DNA of 64,000 nucleotides from Cladorhizidae sp. MBARI D1340-BT2. Lineage: Eukaryota > Porifera > Demospongiae > Poecilosclerida > Cladorhizidae. The notes beneath the pieces are model-generated. The model was not told where the DNA came from. It was given only the letters and a program-made list of their open reading frames with translations, and ran no database searches. Location of the stretch: positions 2,712,610 through 2,776,609 of the forward strand of contig JAQNBH010000004.1 of NCBI GenBank assembly GCA_028752905.1, written 5' to 3'. Every line of letters starts with the position of its first letter. The stretch's first letter is position 1. This document shows, piece after piece, positions 11,259-21,891 of this stretch. The translations under genes were made by a program, and so were the position numbers.

Positions 11259-11344
11259 GAGGTGCTTGAATAGATTGCAGCTAACACAAAAAGGTTAGCT
11301 GTTGACCTCTCACCTCATCAGCTAATTATACAGGGTAATTTATT

Positions 11345-11443
11345 GACTCCAGTACACTAATAAGGGGACACTAATGAGGGCACTAATTAGGAGCACTAAT
11401 TAGGAACACTAATAAGGGCACTAACGGGGGGGGGGGGGGGGGG
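11345..11443. repeat. Degenerate CACTAATnAGG repeat plus 18-G run
   Basis: About six copies of a 12-16 bp motif (CACTAATAAGGG, CACTAATTAGGA) are followed by 18 uninterrupted G at 11426-11443. The region is intronic in the minus-strand gene model. Confidence 0.85.
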
Positions 11444-11469
11444 CTCATACTACCATCAGTTTTAATGCC

Positions 11470-11850
11470 ATAACTCCTCACACATGTACCCACACAACAC
11501 ATGTACCCACACAACACATGTACCCACACAACACATGTACACGTAGCCTCCCCACAAATGTACCAACTCCACACATGCACCCAGTCCACACATGTACCCA
11601 CTCCACACATGTACCCACTCCACACATGTACCACTCCACACATGTAGCCACTGCATGCATGTACCCACTCAACACATGTACCCACTCCACACATGTAGCC
11701 ACTGCATGCATGTATGTACCCACTCTACACATGTACCCACTCCACATTGCCATGTCCACACATGTTCCCTCCCACAAATGCAACCTTTCCACGCCATCCC
11801 CACACATGCACCCTCCCCACACATCCACACACATGCACCCTCCCCACACA
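11470..11850. repeat. 17-bp minisatellite, about 22 copies
   Basis: The unit is CACACATGTACCCACTC, with a homogeneous left half (ACAACACATGTACCCAC) and a diverged right half. It ends about 15 bp from the donor of the exon at 11866-12262 and lies in the same intron as the 19-bp array. Confidence 0.93.
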
Positions 11851-11865
11851 TTGTCCGTCCCTCAC

Positions 11866-12262
11866 CAGAAGAACGTTTGCGGTAATTCTCTGAGTTTTTG
11901 CGCAGGACGACCTCTGGACTTATATCCACGAATTGGCTGTCCCTGTTGACTAGCGTGGATGAGCGCACCGGTGTGGTCTGAGTGGGCGTCGAGCCGGAGC
12001 TGCTGAGAGGAGAGACAGTGTCCTTGGACAGGTCTCTCTGGTGCAGGGGTAGGAATGGACTGGAGGAAGACGATGTCTCGTCCAACACACCACTGTTATT
12101 ACTCTGAAAGCCAGAGGCGTCCCACTGTATGGATGACTGTGGGTGGGGCTCAGCGTATGGCACTAGAGCAGGCCGGTGGGAGCTAGCCACCACAGAGGTG
12201 GGGTCAAAGGACGTCAAGTCATCCAGCAGTGAATCAAGGTCAAAGTCCGTGTCAGGAGCAGC
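11866..12262 (-). CDS. LD-motif gene, third visible exon, Ser-rich
   Basis: A 397-bp exon (132 codons plus one base) lies between CTGTGTTTAG and TCTTCTG|GTGAGG. It begins AAPDTDFDLDSLLDDL, whose LDSLLDDL fits the LDxLLxxL pattern of paxillin-type LD motifs, short helices that bind focal-adhesion partners. The rest is rich in Ser, Thr and Pro (for example SSSSSPFLPL), as in a disordered linker, and ends VVLRKNSENYRKRSS. Two published layouts fit loosely: paxillin-like scaffolds, and MRL/lamellipodin-like adaptors, where a DLDxLxxDL helix precedes a Ras-association domain. Neither is proven. The unbiased, non-repetitive frame and phase agreement with both neighbours make coding status likely. 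Confidence 0.7.
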
Positions 12263-12295
12263 CTAAACACAGGCAATTATAACTGCTTATTACAG

Positions 12296-12540
12296 TGGGT
12301 GGAGGGGAGAGTGATGAGAGGGAAGAGGTGGAGGAGGGGGGAGGGGAGGGGGGGGGGGAGGTGGAGGAGGGAGGAGGGGGGAGGTGGAGGAGGGGGGAGG
12401 GGAGGTGGAGGGGAGGTGGAGGAGGGAGGGGAGGTGGAGGAGGGAGGGGAGGTGGAGGAGGGAGGGGAGGTGGAGGAGGGAGGGGAGGTGGAGGAGGGAG
12501 GGGAGGTGGAGGAGGGAGGGGAGGTGGAAGAGGCAATAGT
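12296..12540. repeat. 18-bp GGTGGAGGAGGGAGGGGA array filling an intron
   Basis: About 13 units, regular from 12408 to 12530 and ragged at the left. It makes up most of the 337-bp intron 12263-12599. On the gene's strand it reads CCTCCACCTCCCCTCCCTC, so it extends the pyrimidine-rich part of the intron upstream of the acceptor. Frames across it (Pro- or Gly-rich) are artefacts. Confidence 0.97.
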
Positions 12541-12599
12541 AGAATGGGGGAGGGAGAGGATGAGGAACAGGAGGAAGAGGAGGGGGAGAGGACACATAC

Positions 12600-12686
12600 C
12601 ATGTAAGGAGACTTCATGGACACAGACGCACTCTCAAATAAAGAGGACGTGTTGTTAGTGAAGCTGCTGGCATCAATGTGTGTTGG
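12600..12686 (-). CDS. LD-motif gene, second visible exon
   Basis: A 29-codon exon in phase 0 on both sides, between TTCCCCATGCAG and TACATG|GTATGT. It encodes PTHIDASSFTNNTSSLFESA followed by SVSMKSPYM. Ser/Thr-rich sequence continues the disordered character of the next exon. Reading joins without a frame change to the exons at 14215 and 11866. No domain is recognised. Confidence 0.65.
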
Positions 12687-12774
12687 CTGCATGGGGAATT
12701 AATTACATACTAATTAGCTTGTGCAACAATGATGTCATAGAAATGACATCACAAAACATAGACTCCCCTGACTC

Positions 12775-13030
12775 TTGACCAGGCAGGACAGAGTACACAC
12801 ACTCGACCAGTTTACCAGGACAGACATACTCCCTGCCAGGACACCATACACTCTCTATCAGGACACACACAAACACTAACTCTCAAGGATACACACTTAG
12901 ATCAGGACACACACACCTTACCATACAGGACACACTCCCATACTTATTCTCTCTACCAGGACACACACAATCTCTACCAGGACAACACTATTACTCTACC
13001 AGGACACACACCCTCTACCGGGATCTCCAC
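12775..13030. repeat. Degenerate 20-25 bp repeat (CTCTACCAGGACACACAC)
   Basis: About ten poorly conserved copies of a motif with AGGACACACAC and CTCTACC at uneven spacing. It is an old, decayed minisatellite lying in the intron between the exons at 14215 and 12686. Confidence 0.8.
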
Positions 13031-13130
13031 TATGCAGGACAGAGTGCTATATTAAGCTCAGACTACGTGGAAAGGTTGTGTCATTAGCAGCACTTTACTG
13101 CACTAAACAACACCCACTCACATAGAGACT

Positions 13131-13407
13131 GTACATGTGTGTGTGTGTGTGCATGTGTGTGTGTGGGAGGGGGAGTGTAAGTGTGTGTGTGTGTGTGTAT
13201 GAGTGTGTGTGTGTATGCATGTGTGTGTGTGTGTATGAGTGTGTGTGTGTATGCATGTGTGTGTGTGTGGGAGGGGGGGAGTGTGTGTGTGATTGTGAGT
13301 GTGGGAGGGGGGAGTGTGAGTGTGTGTGTGAGTGTGTGTGTGTGAATGTGAGTGCGTGGGAGGGGAGGGAGGGGAGTGTGAGTGTGTGTGAGTGTGAGTG
13401 TCTGTAC
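13131..13407. repeat. TG microsatellite with GAGTG/GGGAGGGG interruptions
   Basis: Mostly (TG)n with phrases such as TGTGTATGCATGTGTG and GTGGGAGGGGGAGTG repeated. It has Z-DNA potential. It is intronic in the minus-strand model. Cys/Val-rich frames across it are artefacts. Confidence 0.95.
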
Positions 13408-13750
13408 ATGCTGGGGACTGCAAGATGGAGTGAGCACAACTGGCTCTACATTGCCATATTTATATATAAACTGTCCCTGCGAGTGCCTTCACCTTCTACA
13501 TCAATTCCTGTCTAAAAGTCTTTGTAGTATTTCCCTGCCGGACTTAAGAGCAGCTGCAATGTTGTTAGGTGTGTCCACATTGTTCATTAGAGTCAGACAC
13601 AAGTCGCTTCAAGAGCATTTCCACGCATTAATAGTGTCTATCAGAGTGGACTTCGTCTTTGAGTCCAGGAGAAGGAACAGTTTCACTAGAGAATTTGCCT
13701 TTGCATATTCAATGTTATTCAGAAGCTAAAGTTTGGAATGTTCAGCTTCA
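13408..13750. other. Unique sequence between two arrays, no gene supported
   Basis: Non-repetitive, intronic in the minus-strand model. A plus-strand frame crosses it but starts inside the TG repeat and has no convincing splice sites. No product could be supported. Confidence 0.4.
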
Positions 13751-14205
13751 CCTAGTTCAGGCCCAGCTGCTAGTTCTGGCCCAGCTGCTAGTTCAGGCCC
13801 AGCTGTTAATTCTGGCCCAGCTCCTAGTTCTGGCCCAGCTGCTAGTTCAGGCCCAGCTGCTAGTTCAGGCCCAGCTGCTAGTTCAGGCCCAGCTGCTAGT
13901 TCTGGCCCAGCTGCTAGTTCAGGCCCAGCTGCTAGTTCAGGCCCAGCTCCTAGTTCTGGCCCAGCTGCTAGTTCAGGCCCAGCTGTTAATTCTGGCCCAG
14001 CACCTAGTTCTGGCCCAGCTGCTAGTTCAGGCCCAGCTGCTAGCTCAGGCCCAGCTGCTAGTTCAGGCCCAGCTGCTAGTTCTGGCCCAGCTGCTAGTTC
14101 TGGCCCAGCTGCTAGTTCAGGCCCAGCTCCTAGTTCAGGCCCAGCTGCTAGTTCTGGCCCAGCTCCTAGTTCAGGCCCAGCTCCTAGTTCAGGCCCAGCT
14201 GCTGG
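13751..14205. repeat. 18-bp minisatellite AGTTCTGGCCCAGCTGCT, about 25 copies
   Basis: Three variable sites (TCTGG/TCAGG, GCTGCT/GCTCCT, GCTAGT/GTTAAT) mix freely. Order comparison shows a block around 13799-13840 copied at 13979-14020. It starts 10 bp inside the intron whose donor is at 14213-14214 on the minus strand. Open frames in it (Ser-Gly-Pro-Ala or Gly-Pro-Glu-Leu repeats) continue the coding frame of the next exon across the donor, so intron retention would add a low-complexity tail. Confidence 0.95.
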
Positions 14206-14214
14206 TGCCCTTAC

Positions 14215-14405
14215 CTCCTGTCTGTTACTCCGCACCATTCCCTGGCTGGGCACACCAACAGTCCTGCCAGAGGTAACTGCCAATGTGGAGCCCTGGTGGT
14301 CTGAGTGAGAATGAATGTTGGGCAGGGGGTCTAAAGCCGGGCCCCCCATGAAGTAGGGCCTGTCTTCCCAAGAGGCTGGCCTGAACTGCCTTCCCAAGAA
14401 GCTGG
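14215..14405 (-). CDS. LD-motif gene, first visible exon
   Basis: A 191-bp open exon (two leading bases, then 63 codons) ends in phase 0 at a strong donor, CAGGAG|GTAAGG. It contains RPASWEDRPYFMGGPALDPL and then VGVPSQGMVRSNRQE. The acceptor is less sure: CAATGCCCCTTAG is chosen, and GGGAAGGCAG 22 bp downstream is an alternative. The phase joins the exon at 12600-12686. A 31-bp array begins about 20 bp upstream of the acceptor, so the preceding intron also looks array-filled. No further 5' exon was found. Confidence 0.6.
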
Positions 14406-14424
14406 CTAAGGGGCATTGGCTCCT

Positions 14425-15290
14425 GATGAAGCAAAGCCTAGGTAACCTGCCTAACCATGAAGCAGAGTATAGGTAACCTGCCTAACCATGAAGCAGAGTA
14501 TAGGTAACCTACCTAACCATGAAGAAGAGCCTAGGTAACCTGCCTGACCATGAAGTAGAGCCTAGGTAACCTGCCTAACCATGAAGCAGAGCCTAGGTAA
14601 CCTGCCTAACCATGAAGCAGAGTATAGGTAACCTGCCTAACCATGAAGCAGAGTCTGGGTAACCTGCCTAACCATGAAGCAGAGTCTAGGTAACCTGCCT
14701 AACCATGAAGCAAAGCCTAGGTAACCTGCCTGACCATGAAGCAGAGTATAGGTAACCTGCCTAACCATGAAGCAGAGCCTTGGTAACCTGCCTAACCATG
14801 AAGCAGAGTATAGGTAACCTGCCTAACCATGAAGCAGAGTATAGGTAACCTGCCTAACCATGAAGCAGAGTATAGGTAACCTGCCTAACCATGAAGCAGA
14901 GCCTTGGTAACCTGCCTAACCATGAAGCAGAGTATAGGTAACCTGCCTAACGAAGCAGAGCCTAGGTAACCTGCCTAACCATGAAGCAGAGTATAGGTAA
15001 CCTGCCTAACGAAGCAGAGCCTAGGTAACCTGCCTAACCATGAAGCAGAGTATAGTTAACCTGCCTAACCATGAAGCAGAGCCTAGGTAACCTGCCTAAC
15101 CATGAAGCAGAGCCTAGGTAACCTGCCTAACCATGAAGCAGAGTATAGGTAACCTGCCTAACCATGAAGCAGAGTATCCTAGGTAACCTGCCTAACCATG
15201 AAGCAGAGTATAGGTAACCTGCCTAACCATGAAGAAGAGTATAGGTAACCTGCCTTACCATGAAGCAGGGCATAGGCACCTTAGCTGGGC
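14425..15290. repeat. 31-bp minisatellite, about 28 copies
   Basis: The unit is GGTAACCTGCCTAACCATGA then AGCAGAGTATA, alternating with AGCAGAGCCTA. Two units lack CCAT (near 14950 and 15010), and these sit in a copied block. It lies upstream of the first visible exon of the minus-strand gene. Confidence 0.97.
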
Positions 15291-15339
15291 TCTCCTATGA
15301 AGCAGACCTACATAGGTACCCAATAGCTGTCACTCATGG

Positions 15340-17815
15340 CTGCGTGTGGTGAGTAGAGCAACAAGTGGTGGACTAGTAGAGTGGTGTTGAGTGTGAGTAG
15401 AGCAACAAGTGGTGGACTAGTAGAGTGGTGTTGAGTGTGACTAGAGCAACAAGTGGTGGACTAGTAGAGTGGTGTTGAGTGGTAACTAGAGCAACAAGTA
15501 GTGGACTAGTAGAGTGGTGTTGAGTGGTGACTAGAGCAACAAGTGGTGGACTAGTAGAGTGGTGTTGAGTGAGACTAGAGCAACAAGTGGTGGACTAGTA
15601 GAGTGGTGTTGAGTGGAGACTAGAGCAACACGTGGTGGACTAGTAGAGTGGTGTTGAGTGTGACTAGAGCAACAAGTGGTGGACTAGTAGAGTGGTGTTG
15701 AGTGTGACTAGAGCAACAAGTGGTGGACTAGTAGAGTGGTGTTGAGTGTGACTACAGCAACAAGTGGTGGACTAGTAGAGTGGTGTTGAGTGTGACTAGA
15801 GCAACAAGTGGTGGACTAGTAGAGTGGTGTTGAGTGGTGACTACAGCAACAAGTGGTGGACTAGTAGAGTGGTGTTGAGTGGTGAGTAGAGCAACAAGTG
15901 GTGGACTAGTAGAGTGGTGTTGAGTGGTGACTAGAGCAACAAGTGGTGGACTAGTAGAGTGGTGTTGAGTGTGACTAGAGCATCAAGTGGTGGACTAGTA
16001 GAGTGGTGTTGAGTGATGACTAGAGCAACACGTGGTGGACTAGTAGAGTGGTGTTGAGTGTGACTAGAGCAACAAGTGGTGGACTAGTAGAGTGGTGTTG
16101 AGTGTGACTAGAGCAACAAGTGGTGGACTAGTAGAGTGGTGTTGAGTGATGACTAGAGCAACAAGTGGTGGACTAGTAGAGTGGTGTTGAGTGGTGACTA
16201 GAGCAACAAGTGGTGGACTAGTAGAGTGGTGTTGAGTGGTGAGTAGAGCAACAAGTGGTGGACTAGTAGAGTGGTGTTGAGTGGTGACTACAGCAACAAG
16301 TGGTGGACTAGTAGAGTGGTGTTGAGTGTGACTAGAGCAACAAGTGGTGGACTAGTAGAGTGGTGTTGAGTGTGACTAGAGCAACAAGTGGTGGACTAGT
16401 AGAGTGGTGTTGAGTGTGACTAGAGCAACAAGTGGTGGACTAGTAGAGTGGTGCTGAGTGTGAGTAGAGCAACAAGTGGTGGACTAGTAGAGTGGTGTTG
16501 AGTGGTGACTAGAGCAACAAGTGGTGGACTAGTAGAGTGGTGTTGAGTGGGACTAGAGCAACAAGTGGTGGACTAGTAGATTGGTGTTGAGTGGTGACTA
16601 GAGCAACAAGTGGTGGACTAGTAGAGTGGTGTTGAGTGGTGAGTAGAGCAACAAGTGGTGGACTAGTCGAGTGGTGTTGAGTGGTGACTAGAGCAACAAG
16701 TGGTGGACTAGTAGAGTGGTGTTGAGTGTGACTAGAGCAACAAGTGGTGGACTAGTAGAGTGGTGTTGAGTGGTGACTAGAGCAACAAGTGGTGGACTAG
16801 TAGAGTGGTGTTGAGTGGTGACTAGAGCAACAAGTGGTGGACTAGTAGAGTGGTGTTGAGTGGGACTAGAGCAACAAGTGGTGGACTAGTAGAGTGGTGT
16901 TGAGTGTGACTAGAGCAACAAGTGGTGGACTAGTAGAGTGGTGTTGAGTGTAACTAGAGCAACAAGTGGTGGACTAGTAGAGTGGTGTTGGGTGGGACTA
17001 GAGCAACAAGTGGTGGACTAGTAGATTGGTGTTGAGTGGTGACTAGAGCAACAAGTGGTGGACTAGTAGAGTGGTGTTGAGTGGTGAGTAGAGCAACAAG
17101 TGGTGGACTAGTCGAGTGGTGTTGAGTGGTGACTAGAGCAACAAGTGGTGGACTAGTAGAGTGGTGTTGAGTGGTGAGTAGAGCAACAAGTGGTGGACTA
17201 GTAGAGTGGTGTTGAGTGGTGACTAGAGCAACAAGTGGTGGACTAGTAGAGTGGTGTTGAGTGGTGAGTAGAGCAACAAGTGGTGGACTAGTAGAGTGGT
17301 GTTGAGTGTGACTAGAGCAACAAGTGGTGGACTAGTAGAGTGGTGTTGAGTGTTGACTAGAGCAACAAGTGGTGGACTAGTAGAGTGGTGTTGAGTGGTG
17401 ACTAGAGCAACAAGTGGTGGACTAGTAGAGTGGTGTTGAGTGGTGACTAGAGCAACAAGTGGTGGACTAGTAGAGTGGTGTTGAGTGTGACTAGAGCAAC
17501 AAGTGGTGGACTAGTAGAGTGGTGTTGAGTGTGACTAGAGCAACAAGTGGTGGACTAGTAGAGTGGTGTTGAGTGGTGACTAGAGCAACAAGTGGTGGAC
17601 TAGTAGAGTGGTGTTGAGTGTGACTAGAGCAACAAGTGGTGGACTAGTAGAGTGGTGTTGAGTGGTGACTAGAGCAACAAGTGGTGGACTAGTAGAGTGG
17701 TGTTGAGTGTGACTAGAGCAACAAGTGGTGGACTAGTAGAGTGGTGTTGAGTGGTGAGTAGAGCAACAAGTGGTGGACTAGTAGAGTGGTGTTGACTGGT
17801 GACTAGCAACAAGTG
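15340..17815. repeat. 44-46 bp minisatellite, about 55 copies
   Basis: The constant part is AGCAACAAGTGGTGGACTAG then TAGAGTGGTGTTGAGTG. A variable linker (GTGACTAG, TGACTAG, GTGAGTAG, GGACTAG, ATGACTAG) sets the length. Linker order forms recurring strings, for example the TTGGTGTTGAG marker near 16578 and 17023 (445 bp apart), which indicates block duplication. Confidence 0.98.
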
Positions 17816-18022
17816 GTGCCCAAAGTGAATGTCTTGCAATTAACAGCAAGCTAAGGAGGCACAGAAAGCCTTTCATCCAATAGACATTCTCTATGGGTCA
17901 TGCCACCCACGCGTGTTCTGACTGACTCACACACACTGCCAACATTCTTGTTATAAATAATGAATATTGTATGGAGTGAAACAAAAGCTTATAACAGACT
18001 ATCTTTATGACACGAGCTAGAG
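17816..18022. other. Unique AT-rich spacer, nothing recognised
   Basis: Non-repetitive spacer between the 45-bp and 46-bp arrays. No gene, RNA or mobile element is recognised. Confidence 0.4.
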
Positions 18023-18612
18023 CCACCAGATAAGGAGAACTGACAAGTGTTTCTACATACACACATGCCCACCAGATACAGAGAACTGACAAGTGTTTCT
18101 CCATACACACATACCCACCAGATACAGAGAACTGACAAGTGTTTCTACATACACACATGCCCACCAGATACAGAGAACTGACAAGTGTTTCTCCATACAC
18201 ACATACCCACCAGATACAGAGAACTGACAAGTGTTTCTACATACACACATGCCCACCAGATACAGAGAACTGACAAGTGTTTCTACATACACACATACCC
18301 ACCAGATACAGAGAACTGACAAGTGTTTCTACATACACACATACCCACCAGATACAGAGAACTGACAAGTGTTTCTACATACACACATACCCACCAGATA
18401 CAGAGAACTGACAAGTGTTTCTGCATACACACATACCCACCAGATACAGAGAACTGACAAGTGTTTCTACATACACACATACCCACCAGATACAGAGAAC
18501 TGACAAGTGTTTCTACATACACACATACCCACCAGATACAGAGAACTGACAAGTGTTTCTACATACACACATGCCCACCAGATACAGAGAACTGACAAGT
18601 GTTTCTACATAC
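18023..18612. repeat. 46-bp minisatellite, about 13 copies
   Basis: The unit begins CAGATACAGAGAACTGACAA and continues GTGTTTCTACATACACACATACCCAC in shorter pieces. Changes are few (ACATAC/ACATGC, CTACAT/CTCCAT/CTGCAT). The first unit is diverged (CAGATAAGGAGAACTGAC), which suggests the seed end is on the left. Confidence 0.97.
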
Positions 18613-18663
18613 ACACATATCCAGCTATGAAATACAGCCATAGCTATTAGTCATAAGTATTGG

Positions 18664-18779
18664 CTAGCAGTCGCTAGCTTCTGTCATTTGTTTTCTAGAG
18701 CAATATTGACTGATATTTGCATTCTCAGCGAGTGCCTTCGTTGGGTCATCCTTTCCCTCAGCGCCCATCTCCTCCTCCT
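18664..18779 (-). CDS. Possible terminal exon, acidic, unknown protein
   Basis: On the minus strand CTTGCAATTCAG precedes an open stretch beginning with Glu-rich codons, EEEMGAEGKDDPTKALAENA, then NISQYCSRKQMTEASDC and a stop. Composition is protein-like and non-repetitive. No upstream exon is identified: the sequence behind the acceptor is an 11-bp repeat and the 32-bp array. Low confidence. Confidence 0.3.
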
Positions 18780-18786
18780 CTGAATT

Positions 18787-18832
18787 GCAAGGAGGGTGCA
18801 AGGAGGGTGCAAGGCGGGTGCAAGGAGGGTGC
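18787..18832. repeat. 11-bp repeat AAGGAGGGTGC, four copies
   Basis: Four tandem copies, one with AGGCGGG. It lies 7 bp outside the possible acceptor of the exon at 18664-18779. Confidence 0.95.
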
Positions 18833-18867
18833 GTAAGTAGGCCATAAGCCAGACCATACAAATAGCA

Positions 18868-19628
18868 CAACAACTCTTGCTACAAGACTTGCTGCAAGTG
18901 GACAACTCTTGCTACAAGACTTGCTGCAAGTGGCACAACTCTTGCTACAAGACTTGCTACAAGTGGCACAACTCTTGCTACAAGACTTGCTACAAGTGGC
19001 ACAACTCTTGCAAGACTTGCTGCAAGTGGACAACTCTTGCTACAAGACTTGCTGCAAGTGGCACAACTCTTGCTACAAGACTTGCTGCAAGTGGACAACT
19101 CTTGCTACAAGACTTGCTGCAAGTGGCACAACTCTTGCTACAAGACTTGCTGCAAGTGGACAACTCTTGCTACAAGACTTGCTGCAAGTGGACAACTCTT
19201 GCTACAAGACTTGCTGCAAGTGGACAACTCTTGCTACAAGACTTGCTGCAAGTGGACAACTCTTGCTACAAGACTTGCTGCAAGTGGACAACTCTTGCTA
19301 CAAGACTTGCTGCAAGTGGCACAACTCTTGCAAGACTTGCTGCAAGTGGACAACTCTTGCTACAAGACTTGCTGCAAGTGGCACAACTCTTGCAAGACTT
19401 GCTGCAAGTGGACAACTCTTGCTACAAGACTTGCTGCAAGTAGACAACTCTTGCTACAAGACTTGCTGCAAGTGGCACAACTCTTGCTACAAGACTTGCT
19501 GCAAGTGGCACAACTCTTGCTACAAGACTTGCTGCAAGTGGACAAGACTTGCTGCAGGTGGCACAACTCTTGCTACTGCAAGTGGACAACTCTTGCTACA
19601 AGACTTGCTGCAAGTTGCTACAAGGACT
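18868..19628. repeat. 32/34-bp minisatellite, about 23 copies
   Basis: The unit is ACAACTCTTGCTACAAGACT then TGCTGCAAGTGG, with an optional CA (GTGGCACAAC or GTGGACAAC) and occasional loss of CTACAAGACTTG-type segments. The unit is itself built of TTGCTACAAG/TTGCTGCAAG half-repeats, so it arose from a shorter about 16-bp repeat. The sequence 19629-19829 to the right is unique, with no gene recognised. Confidence 0.97.
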
Positions 19629-19829
19629 TGCTATCAGGATTGAGTCATGTGACAATGTCGCATTAGTGGGAGGGAAGTGTTTTGGGGTGTGGCTGGAGCA
19701 AACCAGCTCAAGAGGTGTTGTATTTTGTGTGGTGTGCATGTGTCTTGAGTCATTATAACCAGCCAGGCAGACATGAAGCAAATTTGTTCTTACTAGAGGC
19801 AAGTTACATGTATGAAGTCTCTTACACTA

Positions 19830-20218
19830 GAGCCCACCAGGCCTAGGCAGCTTTACAAGGTGGGCCAGCCAGGCCTAGGCAGCTTTACAAGGTGGGCCAG
19901 CCAGGCCTAGGCAGCTTTACAAGGTGGGCCAGCCAGGCCTAGGCAGCTTTACAAGGTGGGCCAGCCAGGCCTAGTCAGACAGCTTTATAAGGTGGGGCAG
20001 CCAGGCCTAGTCAGACAGCTTTATAAGGTGGGCCAGCCAGGCCTAGCCAGACAGCTTTATAAGGTGGGCCAGCCAGGCCTAGTCAGACAGCTTTATAAGG
20101 TGGGCCAGCCAGGCCTAGTCAGACAGCTTTACAAGATGGGCCAGCCAGGCCTATAGATGCAGCTTTACAAGATGAGCTAGGCAGCTTTATAAGGTGGGCC
20201 AGCCAGGCCTAGTCAGAC
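19830..20218. repeat. 32-36 bp minisatellite, about 12 copies
   Basis: The core is AAGGTGGGCCAGCCAGGCCTA followed by GGCAGCTTTAC (left copies) or GTCAGACAGCTTTAT (right copies). The two variants are segregated along the array. Confidence 0.96.
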
Positions 20219-20569
20219 AGCCATTAAAGGGAAGATGATATCATTTTTACAAAGTGTAAAAAACACACCTGTGCTTATGACTGGGGGTACTCCATATATG
20301 CATAAAATAGTGTGTTTGCACTGCAACGTGTGAGTATGTGGTCAAGTGTGGGGATAGAAAATAAATCTGCGCACTGGAACAGGGGGGGGGTTGTTTAAAA
20401 ATGGTATCGTCCCTGATTAAACTCCATATGGAGCAAACTCGGTCATCGTCAGGAGAATATATATACGTATATTAAATGAAGGAATTCGTGTTAGGCACCC
20501 ACTCTCTGTATGCACACGCCCAATAGATGACGCGATTGATTTAAAATAGTAATAATACTTGACTTCCAG
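20219..20569. other. Unique spacer with a dispersed-repeat-like segment
   Basis: No gene is seen. It holds a G run near 20383, an AATAAA at about 20361, an ATATATATACGTATAT palindrome-like stretch near 20456, and GCACACGCCCAATAGATG near 20513. The last motif resembles a segment near 8929 and may mark a dispersed element. Confidence 0.45.
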
Positions 20570-20649
20570 TCAGAGAGGGTGAGGGAGCATTATTAAAAAG
20601 GTTATTTCCCTGCGGTTGACCATCACAACTGCATTCTTGAAAGCTCTTC
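20570..20649 (-). CDS. Terminal exon of a gene whose intron is a 19-bp array
   Basis: On the minus strand GGTGAGCACAG precedes two bases that complete a split codon with the exon at 21892-22015 (G+GA). Then RAFKNAVVMVNRREITFLIM and LPHPL follow, ending in TGA at 20570. The frame is protein-like and non-repetitive. The acceptor belongs to the last unit of the 19-bp array. The protein is not recognised. Confidence 0.45.
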
Positions 20650-21891
20650 CTGTGCTCACCACAAGCACCTGTGTCCACCACAAGCACCAGTGCTCACCAC
20701 AAGCACATGTGCCCACCACAAGCACATGTGCTCACCACAAGCACCAGTGCCCACCACAAGCACCTGTGCCCACCACAAGCACATGTGCTCACCACAAGCG
20801 CCAGTGCCCACCACAAGCACCTGTGCCCACCACAAGCACCTGTGCCCACCACAAGCACCAGTGCCCACCACAAGCACCTGTGCCCACCACAAGCACCTGT
20901 GCCCACCACAAGCACCTGTGTCCACCACAAGCACCTGTGCCCACCACAAGCACCTGTGTCCACCACAAGCACCTGTGTCCACCACAAGCACCTGTGCCCA
21001 CCACAAGCACCTGTGCCCACCACAAGCACCTGTGCCCACCACAAGCACCTGTGCCCACCACAAGCACATGTGTCCACCACAAGCACCTGTGCCCACCACA
21101 AGCACCTGTGCCCACCACAAGCACCTGTGCCCACCACAAGCACACGTGCCCACCACAAGCGCACGTGTCCACCACAAGCACACGTGCTCACCACAAGCAC
21201 CTGTGCCCACCACAAGCACCTGTGTTCACCACAAGCACCTGTGCCCACCACAAGCACCTGTGTCCACCACAAGCACATGTGCCCACCACAAGCACCTGTG
21301 CCCACCACAAGCACCTGTGCCCACCACTAGCACCTGTGCTCACCACAAGCACCTGTGCTCACCACAAGCACCAGTGCCCACCACAAGCACCTGTGCCCAC
21401 CACAAGCACCTGTGCCCACCACAAGCACCAGTGCCCACCACAAGCACCTGTGCCCACCACAAGCACCTGTGCCCACCACAAGCACCTGTGCCCACCACAA
21501 GCACCTGTGTCCACCACAAGCACATGTACTCACCACAAACACATGTGCCCACCACAAGCGCATGTGCCCACCACAAGCACCTGTGTCCACCACAAGCACC
21601 TGTGCTCACCACAAACACATGTGCCCACCACAAGCACCTGTGTCCACCACAAGCACCTGTGCCCACAAGCACCTGTGTCCACCACAAGCACCTGTGCTCA
21701 CCACAAGCACCTGTGCCCACCACAAGCACCTGTGTCCACCACAAGCACCTGTGCTCACCACAAGCACCTGTGCCCACCACAAGCACCTGTGTCCACCACA
21801 AGCACCTGTGTCCACCACAAGCACCTGTGCCCACCACAAGCACCTGTGTCCACCACAAGCACCTGTGTCCACCACAAGCACCTGTGCTCAC
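20650..21891. repeat. 19-bp minisatellite filling a whole predicted intron
   Basis: The plus-strand unit is ACCACAAGCACCTGTGCCC, about 65 copies, with variants CATGTG, CCAGTG, CACGTG, TGTCC and TGCTC. On the minus strand each unit reads GTGGGCACAG|GTGCTTGTG, so each carries a CACAG acceptor-like end joined to a GTGCTT donor-like start. The array's first and last bases coincide with the donor (GCTG|GTGAGC) and acceptor (GAGCACAG|GA) of a minus-strand model whose exons join in phase. Confidence 0.96.

Noticed and set aside
9542..11287. 581-codon minus-strand frame joining the 19-bp and 31-bp arrays
   Set aside because: Only the middle part (10272-10383) looks like protein; the rest is array translation and has splice sites at the borders of the unique part.
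13135..13515. Cys/Val-rich frames in the TG repeat
   Set aside because: Direct translation of (TG)n with no domain or borders.
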